Of a stretch of 64,000 bases of DNA, positions 49,814 to 61,855 are shown one piece after another. Within the stretch, counting starts at the first letter, position 1. Every line of letters begins with the position of its first letter. A program made the position numbers and the translations under genes. Under the pieces are notes generated by a model. The model searched no databases. It was not told where the DNA came from and was given only the letters and a program-made list of their open reading frames with translations. Origin of the DNA: Adiantum capillus-veneris (lineage: Eukaryota; Streptophyta; Polypodiopsida; Polypodiales; Pteridaceae); the NCBI GenBank assembly GCA_014529385.2, contig CM043952.1:62330119-62394118 (forward strand), in the 5' to 3' direction.

Positions 49814-50118
49814 AAAGGGCCAATTTTTTTTCCACCTCTTTGGTCCTTTGGAGGGAAAGTTTTGAGGCCCAAAAGTTTTGGAATTTGTATTTTATAGCTA
49901 TACTTGTATCTCAAAAATACAAGTCGTGCAGTTTCACAATGGGCCAGCCCGTGTGAGAGTAGTGGTGTAATTAGTAAATTTAGTGGCGTCCGCCCGTTTG
50001 AATTGAGCGCTTTCTGCCGGTGCTTGGGCTCTCTCTCTCCCCCTCAGACTCATAGCAGAGCTGCTCTCTCTCTCTCTCAGCATTGTAGCAGAGCTCCTAT
50101 CGTGTGAGTTCTCCCACC

Positions 50119-51753
50119 ATGAGGACCCCAAAGGGCAAGGGAGCTGCTTCCCGCAGAGCATCACCTTCAACATGCAAACAAAAAGGGAAGGCCAAGGGGG
50201 GAATGCCCACCCATGGGAGAAGCAACAACAAAGGTTCTTCCACCCCCGCCTCTCAACAAACAGAGCTGGAGAACAAAAGCAATCCCAACACAAGGGCTAG
50301 TGCAAAAGAGTTCAAGGCTTTTGAAATCGACTCCAAACGGACCTCACACCGTGTCGATGAGGATGAATCAAAATTTGCCAACAAGTCAAGACGTGGTAAG
50401 CTATTCATTGGAATCAGGCTTGTGTTAATTAGATGGTGTAAAATTTTGAATTTAAATGTTCAGTGTAAAATTTGATACCTTGGAGCATCACATTTGTAAT
50501 CCATATGCATATGAGAGAAAAATTAGAAAATTGACTTGGACCATGCTAATTATCCAGCTTGCTCTATAGTATTAAGTGTATTTTTCTAGGATATTCTAGA
50601 AAAGTGGTTGTGGAGCTTCAATGTTTGTGGATAGAAAGGTTTAGCTGAGACAATGTACATGATTCTATAGTTTCGCTGCTTTAAGCTTTGTATATCATAT
50701 GCTAAGGATTAAAACTGAAGTTATTGCAGACTATTGTTGAAGTTTCGTGGAAATAGAGTATGGATAAATCATATTGTAAACACATTAGTTATTAGTTATT
50801 AAATGTACAGTAACAAATGTGGTACTTTGGATTTGTTTCACAATAATTTCTGATTTGTTTGACATTTCAGGTAAGAATAAAATGGAGGAGTACCCTCAAC
50901 AAACCAGGTTCTGTTATACAGCAGAGGACTTGCATGAGGAGTATGGCCTTAGTCTAGAAGGCAAACTCCCTAAGGACCTGACCGATGAGAACTTGCCATC
51001 CAAGCAATGGTTATTTGTTTTCAAGTAAAAGTTCCAAAAGAAAAGCAAAATTTATTTAAATCATTTGTAGCCACATCTCATGGATGACTGCAGATTTCTA
51101 TTCTCCAAAGTTTATCAGGGACCCCCTTCATGCGGTGAACTGACCACCAAATTTTCTAAGGGTTATGCGCTCGAGAAATGTGATGCAGCGAGAAAAGACC
51201 CAACAGGGCATAGAATAGCATGGGCCCAGTTTGGGGAAGGAATGTTGCAGATGATATCATTTAGGACTGGCGGTCTTGACCATAAAGTTGAGACATGGAG
51301 GAACAAAAATGCTTCCTCCCCTGGAACTGTCCCACAGTCAGTTAAGAAGGCCCGCATGACTCAAAGTGGCAGCAACATCTGCACAGAACCAGAGCAAGGT
51401 GTCGAGGGGCAGTGGCTGACTACCTACCTGACTTAGAGGCATTGCTCCAAAGACTCCAGAAGCAGGTGTCACGTCCAGGGTCACCAAAACTAACAGACCT
51501 GAAGGCCTCTATTAAAGAAAACAAGAACCAACTATTGGTATATGAGGGTAAAGAGGGCGTGGTGAAAAGTTTGATGGAGGATATTGATACCCTAGAGGCA
51601 CGCATCGGTGTGCTGCGATGGCAGCAAATACCTATCCCTGATGAAGAGATCAGAGAGGTGGAGACTGAGCTAGGAGCAAGTCGACGCTTGTTACGACGGC
51701 ACGGGGTTTCCAAAAATATCAAGAAGCTCCAAGCTGAGGTTGAACAGCAGGAG
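50119..51753 (+). CDS. element 2 plus-strand gene, 5' exons (unknown basic/coiled-coil region)
   Basis: ATG at 50,119 in context CCACCATGAGG opens a basic Ser/Lys-rich exon (RTPKGKGAASRRASPS) ending at the donor GTAAGC (50,396). Exon 2 from 50,871 begins KNKMEEYPQQTRFCYTAEDL and reaches LPSKQWLFVFK (51,026). A further segment from about 51,095 reads FLFSKVYQGPPSCGELTTKF and GHRIAWAQFGEGMLQMISF. A frame change near 51,411 joins ADYLPDLEALLQRLQKQ, a coiled-coil (IDTLEARIGVLRWQ, KNIKKLQAEVEQQE). The donor at about 51,753 starts a 2 kb repeat-filled intron. A CT-rich leader precedes the start. No known domain was recognised in this part. Confidence 0.55.
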
Positions 51754-53792
51754 GTACTGTATTTCTGGCTTATTGCATTGTGTACGACTGTTGAAAGTTT
51801 TTATTATGCACAAGGTTTGGTGATTTGGCATGTTTCACTTCTTGTGACTGGTTTATTTGTTGACATTTTTATGGGTTTTAGTACTATCTTGGACACTAAG
51901 GGTTTTAGTACTCTCTCTAACTGTTTTGGTACTTTTATTTAACACTAAGGGCAGTGTTGGAACTTTCCTTAGTACTTTATGCTGCTGCTTCATTTCATTT
52001 GGTACTCATTTGAACTACTTGGTACTATATTGGTACTTCCTTGTTTCTAATTTTTGAGTCTTACACTGTACTATTTTTTTTGTTTTGGATTCTATAATGG
52101 CACAATCCATAGTACTTTTGGTGCTTTTCTGATCATTTGGTCTTTTTCAATTCTATTTTGGGACTGCTATGGTACATGCTACTTAGTGCTTTGGTATCTT
52201 CTTTAAATGTCTTGGTACTTTCCAGTTTCTTTTTGAAAGTGGTTTGCTTATTTTTGGACTATTTTGGTACTTTTTAAACTGATTTGGGTATTTAATCGAA
52301 CACTAACTGCTATGTTCGTACTTCCCTTGTAACCTTTTGGTGCTTAGTTATTTTAATTGGTTCTCTCTTCGATCATTCTGGTATTGTCTTAAGAATTTTT
52401 GGTAGTCATATAGTTTACAGATATTGTCTTGGGTTCTATGTGGCACACTTTTTGGTACTCTGGGTGCTTTTCTGTTCATTGGGTACTCTTATTACTTATT
52501 TTGAAACTTTCTAGTTACAGTCTTATACTGTAATGTTGAGTTTGACTTGGGTACTTTTGGTCTTGATACTGCTTTGGTACTCTTGAAACATTTGGTACTT
52601 CAACCTATTTTGGTACTTTTGGTACTTTGCTTGTAACCTTTTGTGCTTCTTTATTTTATTTGGTTCTCTCTTTGACCATTTTGGTACTGCCTTGAGAATT
52701 TTTGGTACTCATATAGTCTACAGATTTGCCTTGGGTGCTATGTGGCACAATCTTTGGTACTCTGGGTGCTTATCTGTTCATTGGGTACTCTTATTACTTA
52801 TTTTGGTACTTTCTAGTTACAGTCTTATACTGTAATGGTGAGTATGACTTGGGTACTTTTGGTGCTTGATACTGCTTTGGTACTCTTGAAACATTTGGTA
52901 CTTCAACCTATTTTGGTACTTTTGGTACTTCCCTTGTAACCTTTTGTGCTTCTTTATTTTATTTGGTTCTCTCTTTGACCATTTTGGTACTGCCTTGAGA
53001 ATTTTTGGTACTCATATAGTCTATAGATTTGACTTGGGTGCTATGTGGCACAATCTTTGGTACTCTAGGTGCTTATCTGTTCATTGGGTAGTCTGATTAC
53101 TTATTTTGGTACTTTCTAGTTACAGTCTTATACTGTAATGGTGAGTATGACTTGGGTACTTTTGGTGCTTGATGTTGATTTCATACTGTTGAAACATTTG
53201 GTACTTCAACCTATTTTGGTACTTTCCTTGTAACCTTTTTTGCTTATTTAGTTTATTTGGTTCTCTCTTTGACCATTTTGGCACTGCCTTGAGAATTTTG
53301 GTACTCATATAGTCTACAGATTTGCCTTGGGTGCTATGTGGCACAATCCTTTGTACTCTGGGTATTTATATGCTCTTTGGGTAGTCTGATTACTTATTTT
53401 GGTACTTTCTAGTTACTGTCTTATACTGTAATGTTGAGTATGACTTGGGTACTTTTGGTGCTTGAAACTGCTCTGGTACTGTTGAAACTTTTGGTACTTT
53501 TGGTATTTCTAGTACCTTGATACTACATTGGTATTTTCTTCTAATAATGTTTTGTTTGCTAATTGTTTGATTTGGTACTGTCTTGGTTCTATTTTGTAAC
53601 TGTTGCAATAATATTTTGGTACTGCATGTGTTATTCCTTGATAGCAGTCAATTTTGCTACTGTTTTGGTGCATGTTGGGTACTGTTTTGTTCTATTTTGG
53701 TACTCTTTCAATAATTTTTTGCTATTGCATGTGTTCTTCCATGCATCTTGGTTATTTTGGTAAGTAAATTACGAGAGCATTCTGTTTTGTAG
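51754..53792 (+). repeat. 2 kb intron made of TTTTGGTACT repeats with a 300 bp higher-order period
   Basis: The phrase TTTTGGTACT and close variants recur dozens of times. A longer unit (phrase CTGTTCATTGGGTACTC) recurs at about 52,471, 52,773, 53,075 and 53,372, i.e. every 297-302 bases. It is bounded by exonic sequence and ends in TTTTGTAG before AGAGAGTATGCC. Confidence 0.85.
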
Positions 53793-55008
53793 AGAGAGTA
53801 TGCCAGGCTCTACAATGAGTCCTTAGAAACCCAAGACCAGTACGAATTTGTAAGCAAGCTCTCTGCTGATGTGAAGAGAGGGATGACTCACATGTTGACT
53901 CCAAGGCCTCATGTTGTGGACCCTGAAAACACAATACATGTGTTTGGTTCTTGCATTGCCTGTGGGGAGGCTTTGGAGGCTTCTTACGTGGTTGGTACCT
54001 TCATGCTTCCCTGTAGGCATCAGTACCATCCACTGTGTTTTGCAGGTGTATTGAGAATGGAAGATACATGCGTGAAGGCACTTTGCAACACTGCAATCCC
54101 TTCGGAGGCAAAGGCCTGGATTTCAGGGAGGTCATTATTGAAGAGTAAGTGGGTTGTTTGTGTAAGTCACTACATGCTTATAATAGCAGTTGAATTTATG
54201 ATCTAATCTTCTCTTTCATCTTTGTGTATATGTAGGGAGAGGATCTTTCAGTGCGGACACCCATGAAAACACCAACACCCCTGTGGATCGGAAGGATCTT
54301 CCTGGATACAGCAAGTTAGATGCCAGTCACATGTTCGAGGAAGATCCTTATAAGTCAGTGCATGAAGTACTGCATGACATTGGTGCCAACACGATGGAAG
54401 GCAAAAAGGGTGAGCCTGCTCTAGACTCCAGTTTGGAGGAAGATAACACTAAAGCTGAAGCGCAGTAAATCCAGCAAGGCCTAATGCCAGCACAGTGGAA
54501 GGAAAAGGGTCTGAGGCTGGTGTGGGCTCTGGTATGGTAGAAGCTAAACTGAAAACTGAAGTGCAGGAGAAGGATAAACAGGAAAGTGAACCGATTGAGG
54601 AAGTTCATGACATAGAGATAGAGCTAGGCAAGAAGAACAACGTAGAATTTAGGATGATGAGGAGGTGGTAGTGGAAGTTCCCTCGGCGGCCAAGTGTTTG
54701 GATACAACTCCAAAGTATGTAGAGGAGAAGGCAGGTAGCACGCAAAGAGTGAGGCGGAACTTGCTGACAGTGCGAAGGAGGCGGAACCTGCCGAGGGTGC
54801 GAAGGAGGCTGCGAAAGAGTATGGCACGGAGGAGGCAGCTTATTTTTCGGAGGAGATGAAAGCCATGGAGGAGGATGAAGGTGCGGGGCAGGCGACAACC
54901 TTAGAAACAGGTTATAACATTGATTGTGCCACACTCTCCGAACTCTTCCTTATGAAATGTAAAAAGACCCCCAAAGGTCGTGGTCTCAAGCTGCGAACCT
55001 CCAAGAAT
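53793..55008 (+). CDS. element 2 plus-strand gene, RING-like zinc domain and acidic region
   Basis: An exon from 53,793 (EYARLYNESLETQDQYEFVS) carries CIACGEAL ... CRHQYHPLC ... CVKALC at 53,955-54,095: Cys-x2-Cys, Cys-x-His-x3-His-x2-Cys, Cys-x4-Cys, a RING-H2-like set of metal ligands. The donor AAGAGTAAGT and acceptor ATGTAG at 54,235 keep the frame into DRKDLPGYSKLDASHMFEED and TMEGKKGEPALDSSLEED; a TAA follows at 54,466-54,468. Related acidic repeats continue (STVEGKGSEAG; EAELADSAKEAEPAEGAKEA) and end at TSKN, TAG about 55,008. Possible role: ubiquitin-ligase-type or DNA-binding adaptor; inference only. Confidence 0.6.
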
Positions 55009-55277
55009 TAGCTATTTAATAGCATTTTGTACTTGCTTCTGGCTTATCATGAAATACGATCCCATTTTGCGTTTGTCAATGTTTGGTGTCATGTTAGTCA
55101 AATGTTAATGTGCATGTTCCTTGTTATGTCATGCTGTCAACAATTGGTAACCTTTAATGGTGCTATATGTCCACACTTTCTATTGCCAAAAGGCTGGTTG
55201 TTCCTTTACTCATTTTGTTTCGTGGTACTTCAGTGAGGGACAGGTGGTGGCTGAATGAAGCGTGACCGGATACATCA

Positions 55278-56695
55278 GTGCCGCTGGACGTAAAGGCGAG
55301 CACTAAGCGCCTTGTCATTCTGGATGTGAGTGGAGTTCTGTTGAAGGATTGTCATGAAGAACCCGAAGATTTGTGGAAAATCCCATTTCCAGAGGGATGT
55401 AAGCTCCGATGCGTGAAGGTCTCCCGACACAAATACTGCATGGTCAGACCTGATGCGGAGGATTTCATCCTTAACCTGAGAGTGATGCTTTGGTCCTGCA
55501 GCCAAAGACACAATCTGATGACCATACTGCATGCTTGCTTCCCTAAGTTGATGAAGATGCAAAGTCTCTTTTTAGGTATGAATCCCTTAATTTCCAAACT
55601 GGTTTGGCTGATTTTGGTACTGTATCTACCTTTGCTACTGATTTGTACATATTCTGGTACTATTGGTTCTTTTTGTACTATTTGGTACTATCGTGTATAG
55701 GATTTGGTACTGTTTGTACAAATTGATACTGTCCACACAATTTTGGTAATGTTAGCACAATTTGGTACTGTTTGCACAATTGGGTACTATTTGTTTCTTT
55801 TGGTTATTTTTATTCATTTTGGTCCTTTGGTACATTTGGTACTTTTGGTACTGTTTGCACAACTTGATACTGTCCATACAACCTGGTACTATTTGCACAA
55901 CTTACTTTGGCACTTTGGTACTGTTATGTACAGAACTTGCTTTTTTTCTTTTTTTGGTGATTTAAGTCCTTTGGTACTTTGGTACTATTATGTACAGAAC
56001 TTGCTGTTTTTCATGATTTAAGTCCTTTGGTCCTTTGGTACTTTGGTACTAATATGTACAAAACTTGTTGTTTTTCTTTTTTTGGTGATTTAAGTCCTTT
56101 GGTACTGTTATGTACAAAACTTGTTGTTTTTCAGACTTTGGTGATTAAGTCCTTTGGTACTTTTGGTACTTTGGTACTGTTATGTACAGAACTTGTTGCT
56201 GTTTTTCAGACTTTGGTACTCTGAACTGTATACCTGCTCTAACAACTTAGTTTACTTGACACATATATTTTTGACCAGTCCCATTGTGAAAAATGGGTTT
56301 CCTCTATGAAGAATGTGGCAGGCCGTTTGGGGCAGTTCGGCAACAAGCCCATTTTCCTGAAGCTCCTGCGAACAATTTGGCGCAAGCATCCTCAATTTAA
56401 TGAAGCCAGCACGCTCCTTGTGGACGACACAAGATACAAATCATTGAAGAACGATTATGAGTCGTGCTGCTACATTCAGACATATGAGCCAAAATATTAT
56501 GATCAGAACAAGCCGAAGTATCTCATGGATGTCATTCTGCCATGGATCACAGGATGGCTAGATGAGAAGTTCCCCACCGCTTATAGCCGGCGCACACCCC
56601 TGTTTGATGTAGAGGACAACATCTCCCTGTATGTTGATGACTACTTTGTATCTTTGGAAGGGTACTCGTACCGGTTTGACCCGTCTGATGTGTAA
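55278..56695 (+). CDS. element 2 plus-strand gene, FCP1-like HAD domain (D-x-S-G type)
   Basis: Reads RLVILDVSGVLLKDC (motif I, about 55,305-55,350), YCMVRPDAEDFILNLRVMLW and SCSQRHNLMTIL (motif II region). An intron with GTAC repeats spans about 55,575-56,275. Then KWVSSMKNVAGRLGQFGNKP, IFLKLLRTIWRKH and ASTLLVDDTRYKSLKN (motif III/IV), ending in a TAA after SDV at 56,693-56,695. In FCP1/SCP phosphatases motif I is DxDxT; here the first Asp is kept and the second is Ser, so ordinary phosphatase activity is doubtful. Element 1 has a related domain with Asn at that position. It may be part of one polyprotein with the RING exon or a separate gene. Confidence 0.7.
55600..56275 (+). repeat. intron of the HAD gene filled with TTTGGTACT repeats
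   Basis: The GGTACTTTTGG/TTTGGTACTGTT phrases recur, with a longer unit GGTACTGTTATGTACAGAAC repeating at about 55,917, 55,982, 56,043, 56,102 and 56,174 (60-72 base spacing). Confidence 0.85.
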
Positions 56696-57142
56696 AAGAT
56701 TCTATAAAAGATTGGCATTTCGTGTAATAAGAAATTATTGATGGGCATGAACCTTCGTCTGCAAAAGTTTTACACATGCACTTAATTTTTCTGCACATGA
56801 TCTTTTTCTTGCCACTTCTTTGGTAATTTTTCTGTTGCTATGTGCATGTGAAGCCTGAATCAGCAGAAATGTCAAATAACCCACGAGCATTGATTACTCC
56901 TTCACACTTTAATTTTTGTCCCATTGATAACTAAACCCGGATTCTTGCACCTGCCTAAGATATTTTCAACCATATTAAAGTATCTTGCTATCAAACAAGG
57001 ATTAGGCAGTCTCGCTATCAAATTTGGTACTACAAGAGTTAGCTGAAAACAAATTAGTAAGTACACACTACTGATCACAAGTAAGATTCTATTCAAGAGA
57101 ATTACAACTCTTGCTGCCAGCGGCTAGACTTGTAGTTGGGGT

Positions 57143-58369
57143 TTACGCTGTATGGTTCCCCTCGTGGTCACTCCCTTTGTCATATGGCATACTGTTGTAG
57201 ATATTTTCATATATCTCTGAGGATAGTTTAAAATGGTTATGCAAGCCCGGTATGACCTCCACGGGGAACCGAATGGCTCTAACAAGATGGGAGTAGATCA
57301 TGACCGGTGTTTTCTCATTCAATAGGGTATAAGTATCAACTTTGACCTCAACCAGGGCATAGTACAAACCCTCAACCAGAATTCCACCCTTTACGATCTT
57401 GTCATGCCAAAGGTCCTTCAGTACTCTTGGTGCCTGGTACATGGTTTTGGTGCACTTTAGAAGGTAGAAGTCGTCTTTCTCCTCGGTTGCTTTCACTGCA
57501 AAGTTATCCCCAATAGATAGTAATTGGCTCAGCACCTTAGGGTCTCCTTCATACATAGGCATGGTTAAATCCACACTCACTTGGGAGGAAAGCAGATCAT
57601 TGTAGTTCTCCTCTTGATCCTCGTCCTCATCACTGCCTGCTTGTATAGACTCTGTCAATGTTTCAATGGAGAGATATTTCCATTCTTCAGTGCACTGTTT
57701 ATTATTGCATCTCCTCCATTGCCCATGCACACAAGGATCACAAAAGCAAGACAACGTCCAAAAACGCACATCACATGGATTGTGTGTTGAGTAGCCGTCA
57801 ACACACTGGGATGAGCGAGACCCTGCAATTGTTTTGCAGTCCCATAGTGGAGAACGCAACACATCATTCGATGAAACCAACCAGAAGACCCTTCTTGTGC
57901 TGGCACCCCCACCTTCCCTCGCTGTGTTAAACCTCGCGTTTAGAAAATTGACCACATCAGCCGCACACTTCATGGGCCAGCCATCGGGCTTTGGCTCCTC
58001 ATGCGCCAAGGTTCTCTTGATAATAGCACCTGCACCATCATGCTCTCCTTTTCCATGTCCTGAAGCGGAGAAGTTGTGCATCATATGCAATCCTGTCAAC
58101 AACTGATAATACCTAGCTACAAAATAGTATGGTCGTCGTGCCTTGAACTGTGAAGTGGCACCATCTGACCAAACCCAATGATAATGGAAACACTGTCCTT
58201 GTTGTTTCATCCAACTATCATGCAAGAGAAAACAATGCTGAACAAAGAGCGTGTCATGGAGCTTATCGTCTGATATGTAAAAATGCAAAGTCTTCTCAAT
58301 GGCTCCTACTGAATTTCTGATATAAGAGATGTGCACCAATATTCTGACCTGTGTTGACCACCAATGCAT
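57143..58369 (-). CDS. long open core exon of the element 2 transposase-like gene
   Basis: 408 codons without interruption, from MHWWSTQVRILVHISYIRNS to NHTA at 57,143. It contains the Asp of SDGA, the SGHGKGEHDGAG block, the Cys-rich segment at about 57.75-57.68 kb and an acidic Glu/Asp tract (GSDEDEDQEENYNDLL). The long open frame with conserved-looking blocks suggests a fairly recent insertion compared with element 1. Confidence 0.75.
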   Translation of the reverse strand: MHWWSTQVRILVHISYIRNSVGAIEKTLHFYISDDKLHDTLFVQHCFLLHDSWMKQQGQCFHYHWVWSDGATSQFKARRPYYFVARYYQLLTGLHMMHNFSASGHGKGEHDGAGAIIKRTLAHEEPKPDGWPMKCAADVVNFLNARFNTAREGGGASTRRVFWLVSSNDVLRSPLWDCKTIAGSRSSQCVDGYSTHNPCDVRFWTLSCFCDPCVHGQWRRCNNKQCTEEWKYLSIETLTESIQAGSDEDEDQEENYNDLLSSQVSVDLTMPMYEGDPKVLSQLLSIGDNFAVKATEEKDDFYLLKCTKTMYQAPRVLKDLWHDKIVKGGILVEGLYYALVEVKVDTYTLLNEKTPVMIYSHLVRAIRFPVEVIPGLHNHFKLSSEIYENIYNSMPYDKGSDHEGNHTA

Positions 58370-59073
58370 GGACTGAATCTAATTCTGCACTTTAAAGCTG
58401 TAATTCTTTGCAAAATCAACAACAAATACCACAACGTCGCTTGGAAACTTTAGCAAGCAGTCTTTAAATTGCTGGGCCTACCACCTAAAAACAAAGTTGT
58501 TCTTGATAAAGCTTTTCAGATGATCTGAAAAAAGATGAATGAAAGTTTCACTTTTCATCCTTTCCACGACTAACTCCTTTCTCTTCTTCTCGTTTCCTTC
58601 AGCATTAACCTGTCCAATACCCACATCCTTAAATATCTTAACAATCACCTCCCTGATAGCTGCTGCAATCTCGTCTGGGCATAATGACAACTTCCTTACA
58701 CCACATATAGGGCACTCTCCCAGCAAGCATCTCTGTGCATGATATTCATGATCCTTAGGGCAAGGGCACAATATGAAATCCAGCAAGATACTTATGTGCT
58801 GAAAAACTGCCTGGTTTGCAGAACACTCACCTACTTCACACTGTGTACCACAAATGGAGCATGTACATGGATGTTCCTTTGCGTGATGCCCAAACTTGTT
58901 CTGCGCATTTGATTGAAATCATCCCTGAAGTATACCATTTGGATATGGTAAATACAGCAGCAAGTATAGCGCTCCTTTAATTTTCGGACAAAGAATGGCT
59001 TGAGTGTCTCAAAGGACCTAAGTGACAACTCCACCGCAGGATACATGCTTTTGAATCTTCTGTAGAGCTCCAC

Positions 59074-60518
59074 CTATATACAAAATTTGATTCACATTAG
59101 AGCTCAGAATATTACTATAAAACAGCAAAGCACCAAAGTAGTTTACAATACCAAAATTAACAATGTAAACCACCAACTCATTCTAAAATACCAAATTTGG
59201 CACTGTATTGCCAGATTTCAGGATATAGTACCAAATTAAGTGCAAAAAAGCACCAAACTAAATTCATAGTACCAAAGTGGGTACATTTCTGTACATTGCA
59301 TAGAACTAGCCTGTATTCATAGGACCAAGCAGGGTCCATAGTACCAAATTATGTACATTGCATAGTACCAACCGAATCCATAGTACAAAACAGGGTCCCT
59401 ACTACCAAATTCTGTACATTGCATGGTACCAACCTGAATTCAAAGTACCAAACAGGATCCCTAGTACCAAGATTCGTACATTGCATGGTATTAGCCTGAG
59501 TTCATAGTACCAAGCAGGATCTCTAGTACCAAATTCTGTACGTTGCATAGTACCAGCCTGAATTCATAGTACCAAACCTAGTACCAACAGGATCCCTAAT
59601 ACCAAAATTTGTACATTGCATGGTACCAGCCTGAATTCATAGTACCAAACATGATCCCTAGTACCAAATTCTGTACATTGCATGGTACCAGCCTAAATTC
59701 ATAGTACCCAAAAGGATCATTAGTACCAAATACTGTACATTGCATAGTACTAGCTTGAATTCATAGTACCAAAAAGGATCCCTAGTACCAAATCCTGTAC
59801 ATTGCATAGTACTAGCTTGAATTCATAGTACCAAAAAGGATCCCTAGTACCAAATCCTGTACAATGCATAGTACTAGCTAGAATTCATAGTACCAAAAAG
59901 GATCCCTAGTACCAAATCCTATACATTGCATAGTACTAGCTTGAATTCATAGTACCAAAAAGGATCCCTAGTACCAAATCCTGTACAATGCATAGTACCA
60001 GCCTAAATTAATAGTATCAAATAGTATCCCTAGTACCAAATTCTGTACATTGCATAGTACCAGCCTGAATTCACAGTATCAAACAGGATCCCTAGTGCCA
60101 AAGTGGGTACATGTCTGTACCCTGCATAGTACCAATTTGGGTACTTTTTTGTATACTGCAAAGCTACAAAATGGATCCATAGTTCCAAAATAACAAATTT
60201 CCAGATACAAAAAAGTACCTAATTGGGACTATGCATCTTTACTTTGGAGCATTTCTACCAAACAATGGTACTATGCATCTGTTTGGTACTATTGAGAATC
60301 TAGAGAAGCTTCAAATTGGGTACTACTGAGGTAGGAATTGGTACCAGAATGATACTAGGTTTGGCATGTTGGGAATTGGTCAAATTTTGGCATGCTGGAA
60401 ATGGTACTATGGAGCTGAGTATTCGTACAATGATTGTTGGCTAACAAGTTCTGGTATTCTGTGTTAATCCAAGAGTAAAAAGGCGAGCAAGGATTACAGT
60501 GTGGGCAACACATATTAC
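59074..60518 (-). repeat. 1.4 kb intron made of 62 bp tandem units with TTTGGTACTA core
   Basis: On the plus strand the unit GGATCCCTAGTACCAAAT ... CATTGCATAGTACTAGC recurs about every 62 bases from 59.3 to 60.1 kb, roughly a dozen copies, some nearly identical (59.77-59.98 kb). On the transcribed minus strand the core reads TTTGGTACTA. The donor (CAG|GTAATA at 60,518) and acceptor (TATATAG|GTGG at 59,074) are canonical. Confidence 0.9.
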
Positions 60519-61340
60519 CTGAGAATCATCTAGAAGATGTAAGGGATGTTTGATGAAACATTTTTCCTCAATCCTGTGCTTACAGATATCCTTTTTGTTA
60601 GGAGAAACTCTTGTCTCGGATTTCCAGAAAGCGGCCACCAAATCTCTAGTTTTGATTGTGATACTTGTATGCAGAGGCAACTGTCTGTGACAAGCACTAA
60701 GTGGCAACACTTCATCCTCATCTTTCATTCCCGGTCGACTGCTTGATGCCACTATATTACGTCGATGAACACCCAAGGCAGCAACAAATTTGGACTGGTT
60801 CACAGTGGTTATGCTCTGATCACCATTGTTAAGTCATCGTCAAAGAGGTTCTCTTCACAAAAAGCTCAGTTGAAGAGTGGAGCACTTTCAGCTGAGTCAA
60901 TGTGTTGCGAACGCCGAAAAGAAGACTTGATTGCACATCCGAACTCCTCAACTTGGAAAATGGCTGATGATGCATGAGCTGCTCTAGAATTTCTTGTTGT
61001 TCTAGTGTTGTTAGTCCTTGGGTCTGCCCCGACGCCCACATCTAGCCATGGCTTTGCATATATTGTTCCTTGATCTGGTTGTAGCAAGTTCAGCTCTCTT
61101 AGCAGGGTTGTGCTCCTTGTGTCATTGCTCACGCTTATTTTGTGCCCAATAGTCTCGCAAAAATACTTGGTTGCTGACAAGTTCATGGATGCTCGTGGTT
61201 TCCATCATAGCACCCTCTGTAGATGCAGGTACCCTTGACTCGAGATAGGTGAAGGAATCACGCTCAGTATCCATCGTCATCTCTGAAGATATGGTACTGG
61301 CCTGAGCTGCCATGGCTGTATGGTGGGAGAGGGAGAGAGG

Positions 61341-61614
<274 letters not shown>

Positions 61615-61822
61615 CAGTCGAATCTACTTCCCCACTTCTTGCACCCACATCGTTTATCTGTTATAATGTGTTTTGGGAAAAAAGAATAAAGTAGAGTAAA
61701 TTATAAAGCCTCCAAGAAATTGATTTTATTGTTTCTCCTTTTTGTTCAATTTTGCATCTTTTACTTGGGTCCGATTCTCCTTTCCACACCCACCAAGACT
61801 AGGTGGTGTCAAGGACAACCAA

Positions 61823-61848
61823 TTTTGTACCACCATCCCTTGCTTTCA
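61823..61848 (-). repeat. right terminal inverted repeat of element 2
   Basis: Reverse complement begins TGAAAGCAAGGGATGGTGG. It is followed by ACCCCAT, of which CCCAT repeats the left flank. Confidence 0.92.
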
Positions 61849-61855
61849 ACCCCAT

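Larger units (their letters stand above)
57143..61311 (-). pseudogene. element 2 transposase-like gene (multi-exon, few stops and one frameshift)
   Basis: Start ATG at 61,311 ([20 protein letters not shown]) after a (CT)n leader. The exon around 60,760-60,519 reads AALGVHRRNIVASSSRP and DLVAAFWKSETRVSPNKKDI and ends at a GT donor after LLDDSQ. The intron 60,518-59,074 precedes VELYRRFKSMYPAVELSLRS, joined in phase. Next are RYTCCCIYHIQMV, then after a one-base frameshift near 58,895 the Cys-rich CTCSICGTQCEVGEC and CPICGVRKLSLCPDE. The core at 58.4-57.1 kb has HYHWVWSDGATSQFKARRPY and SASGHGKGEHDGAGAIIKRT, and a late CxC-rich SCFCDPCVHGQWRRCNNKQC. Stops: TAG after FVFRW (likely Gln) and TAG before IQSMHWW. 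The SDGA-SQFK and SHGKG-DG-G-IKR blocks look like an RNase-H-fold transposase. Possible relation to KDZ transposases is unproven. Confidence 0.65.

Noticed and set aside
53120..53608. Minus-strand ORFs in the GGTACT intron
   Set aside because: Low-complexity repeat translated; the strand is antisense to the spliced gene.
54605..54934. Pro/His-rich minus-strand ORF
   Set aside because: Mirror of the acidic Glu/Ala/Lys repeats of the plus-strand gene.
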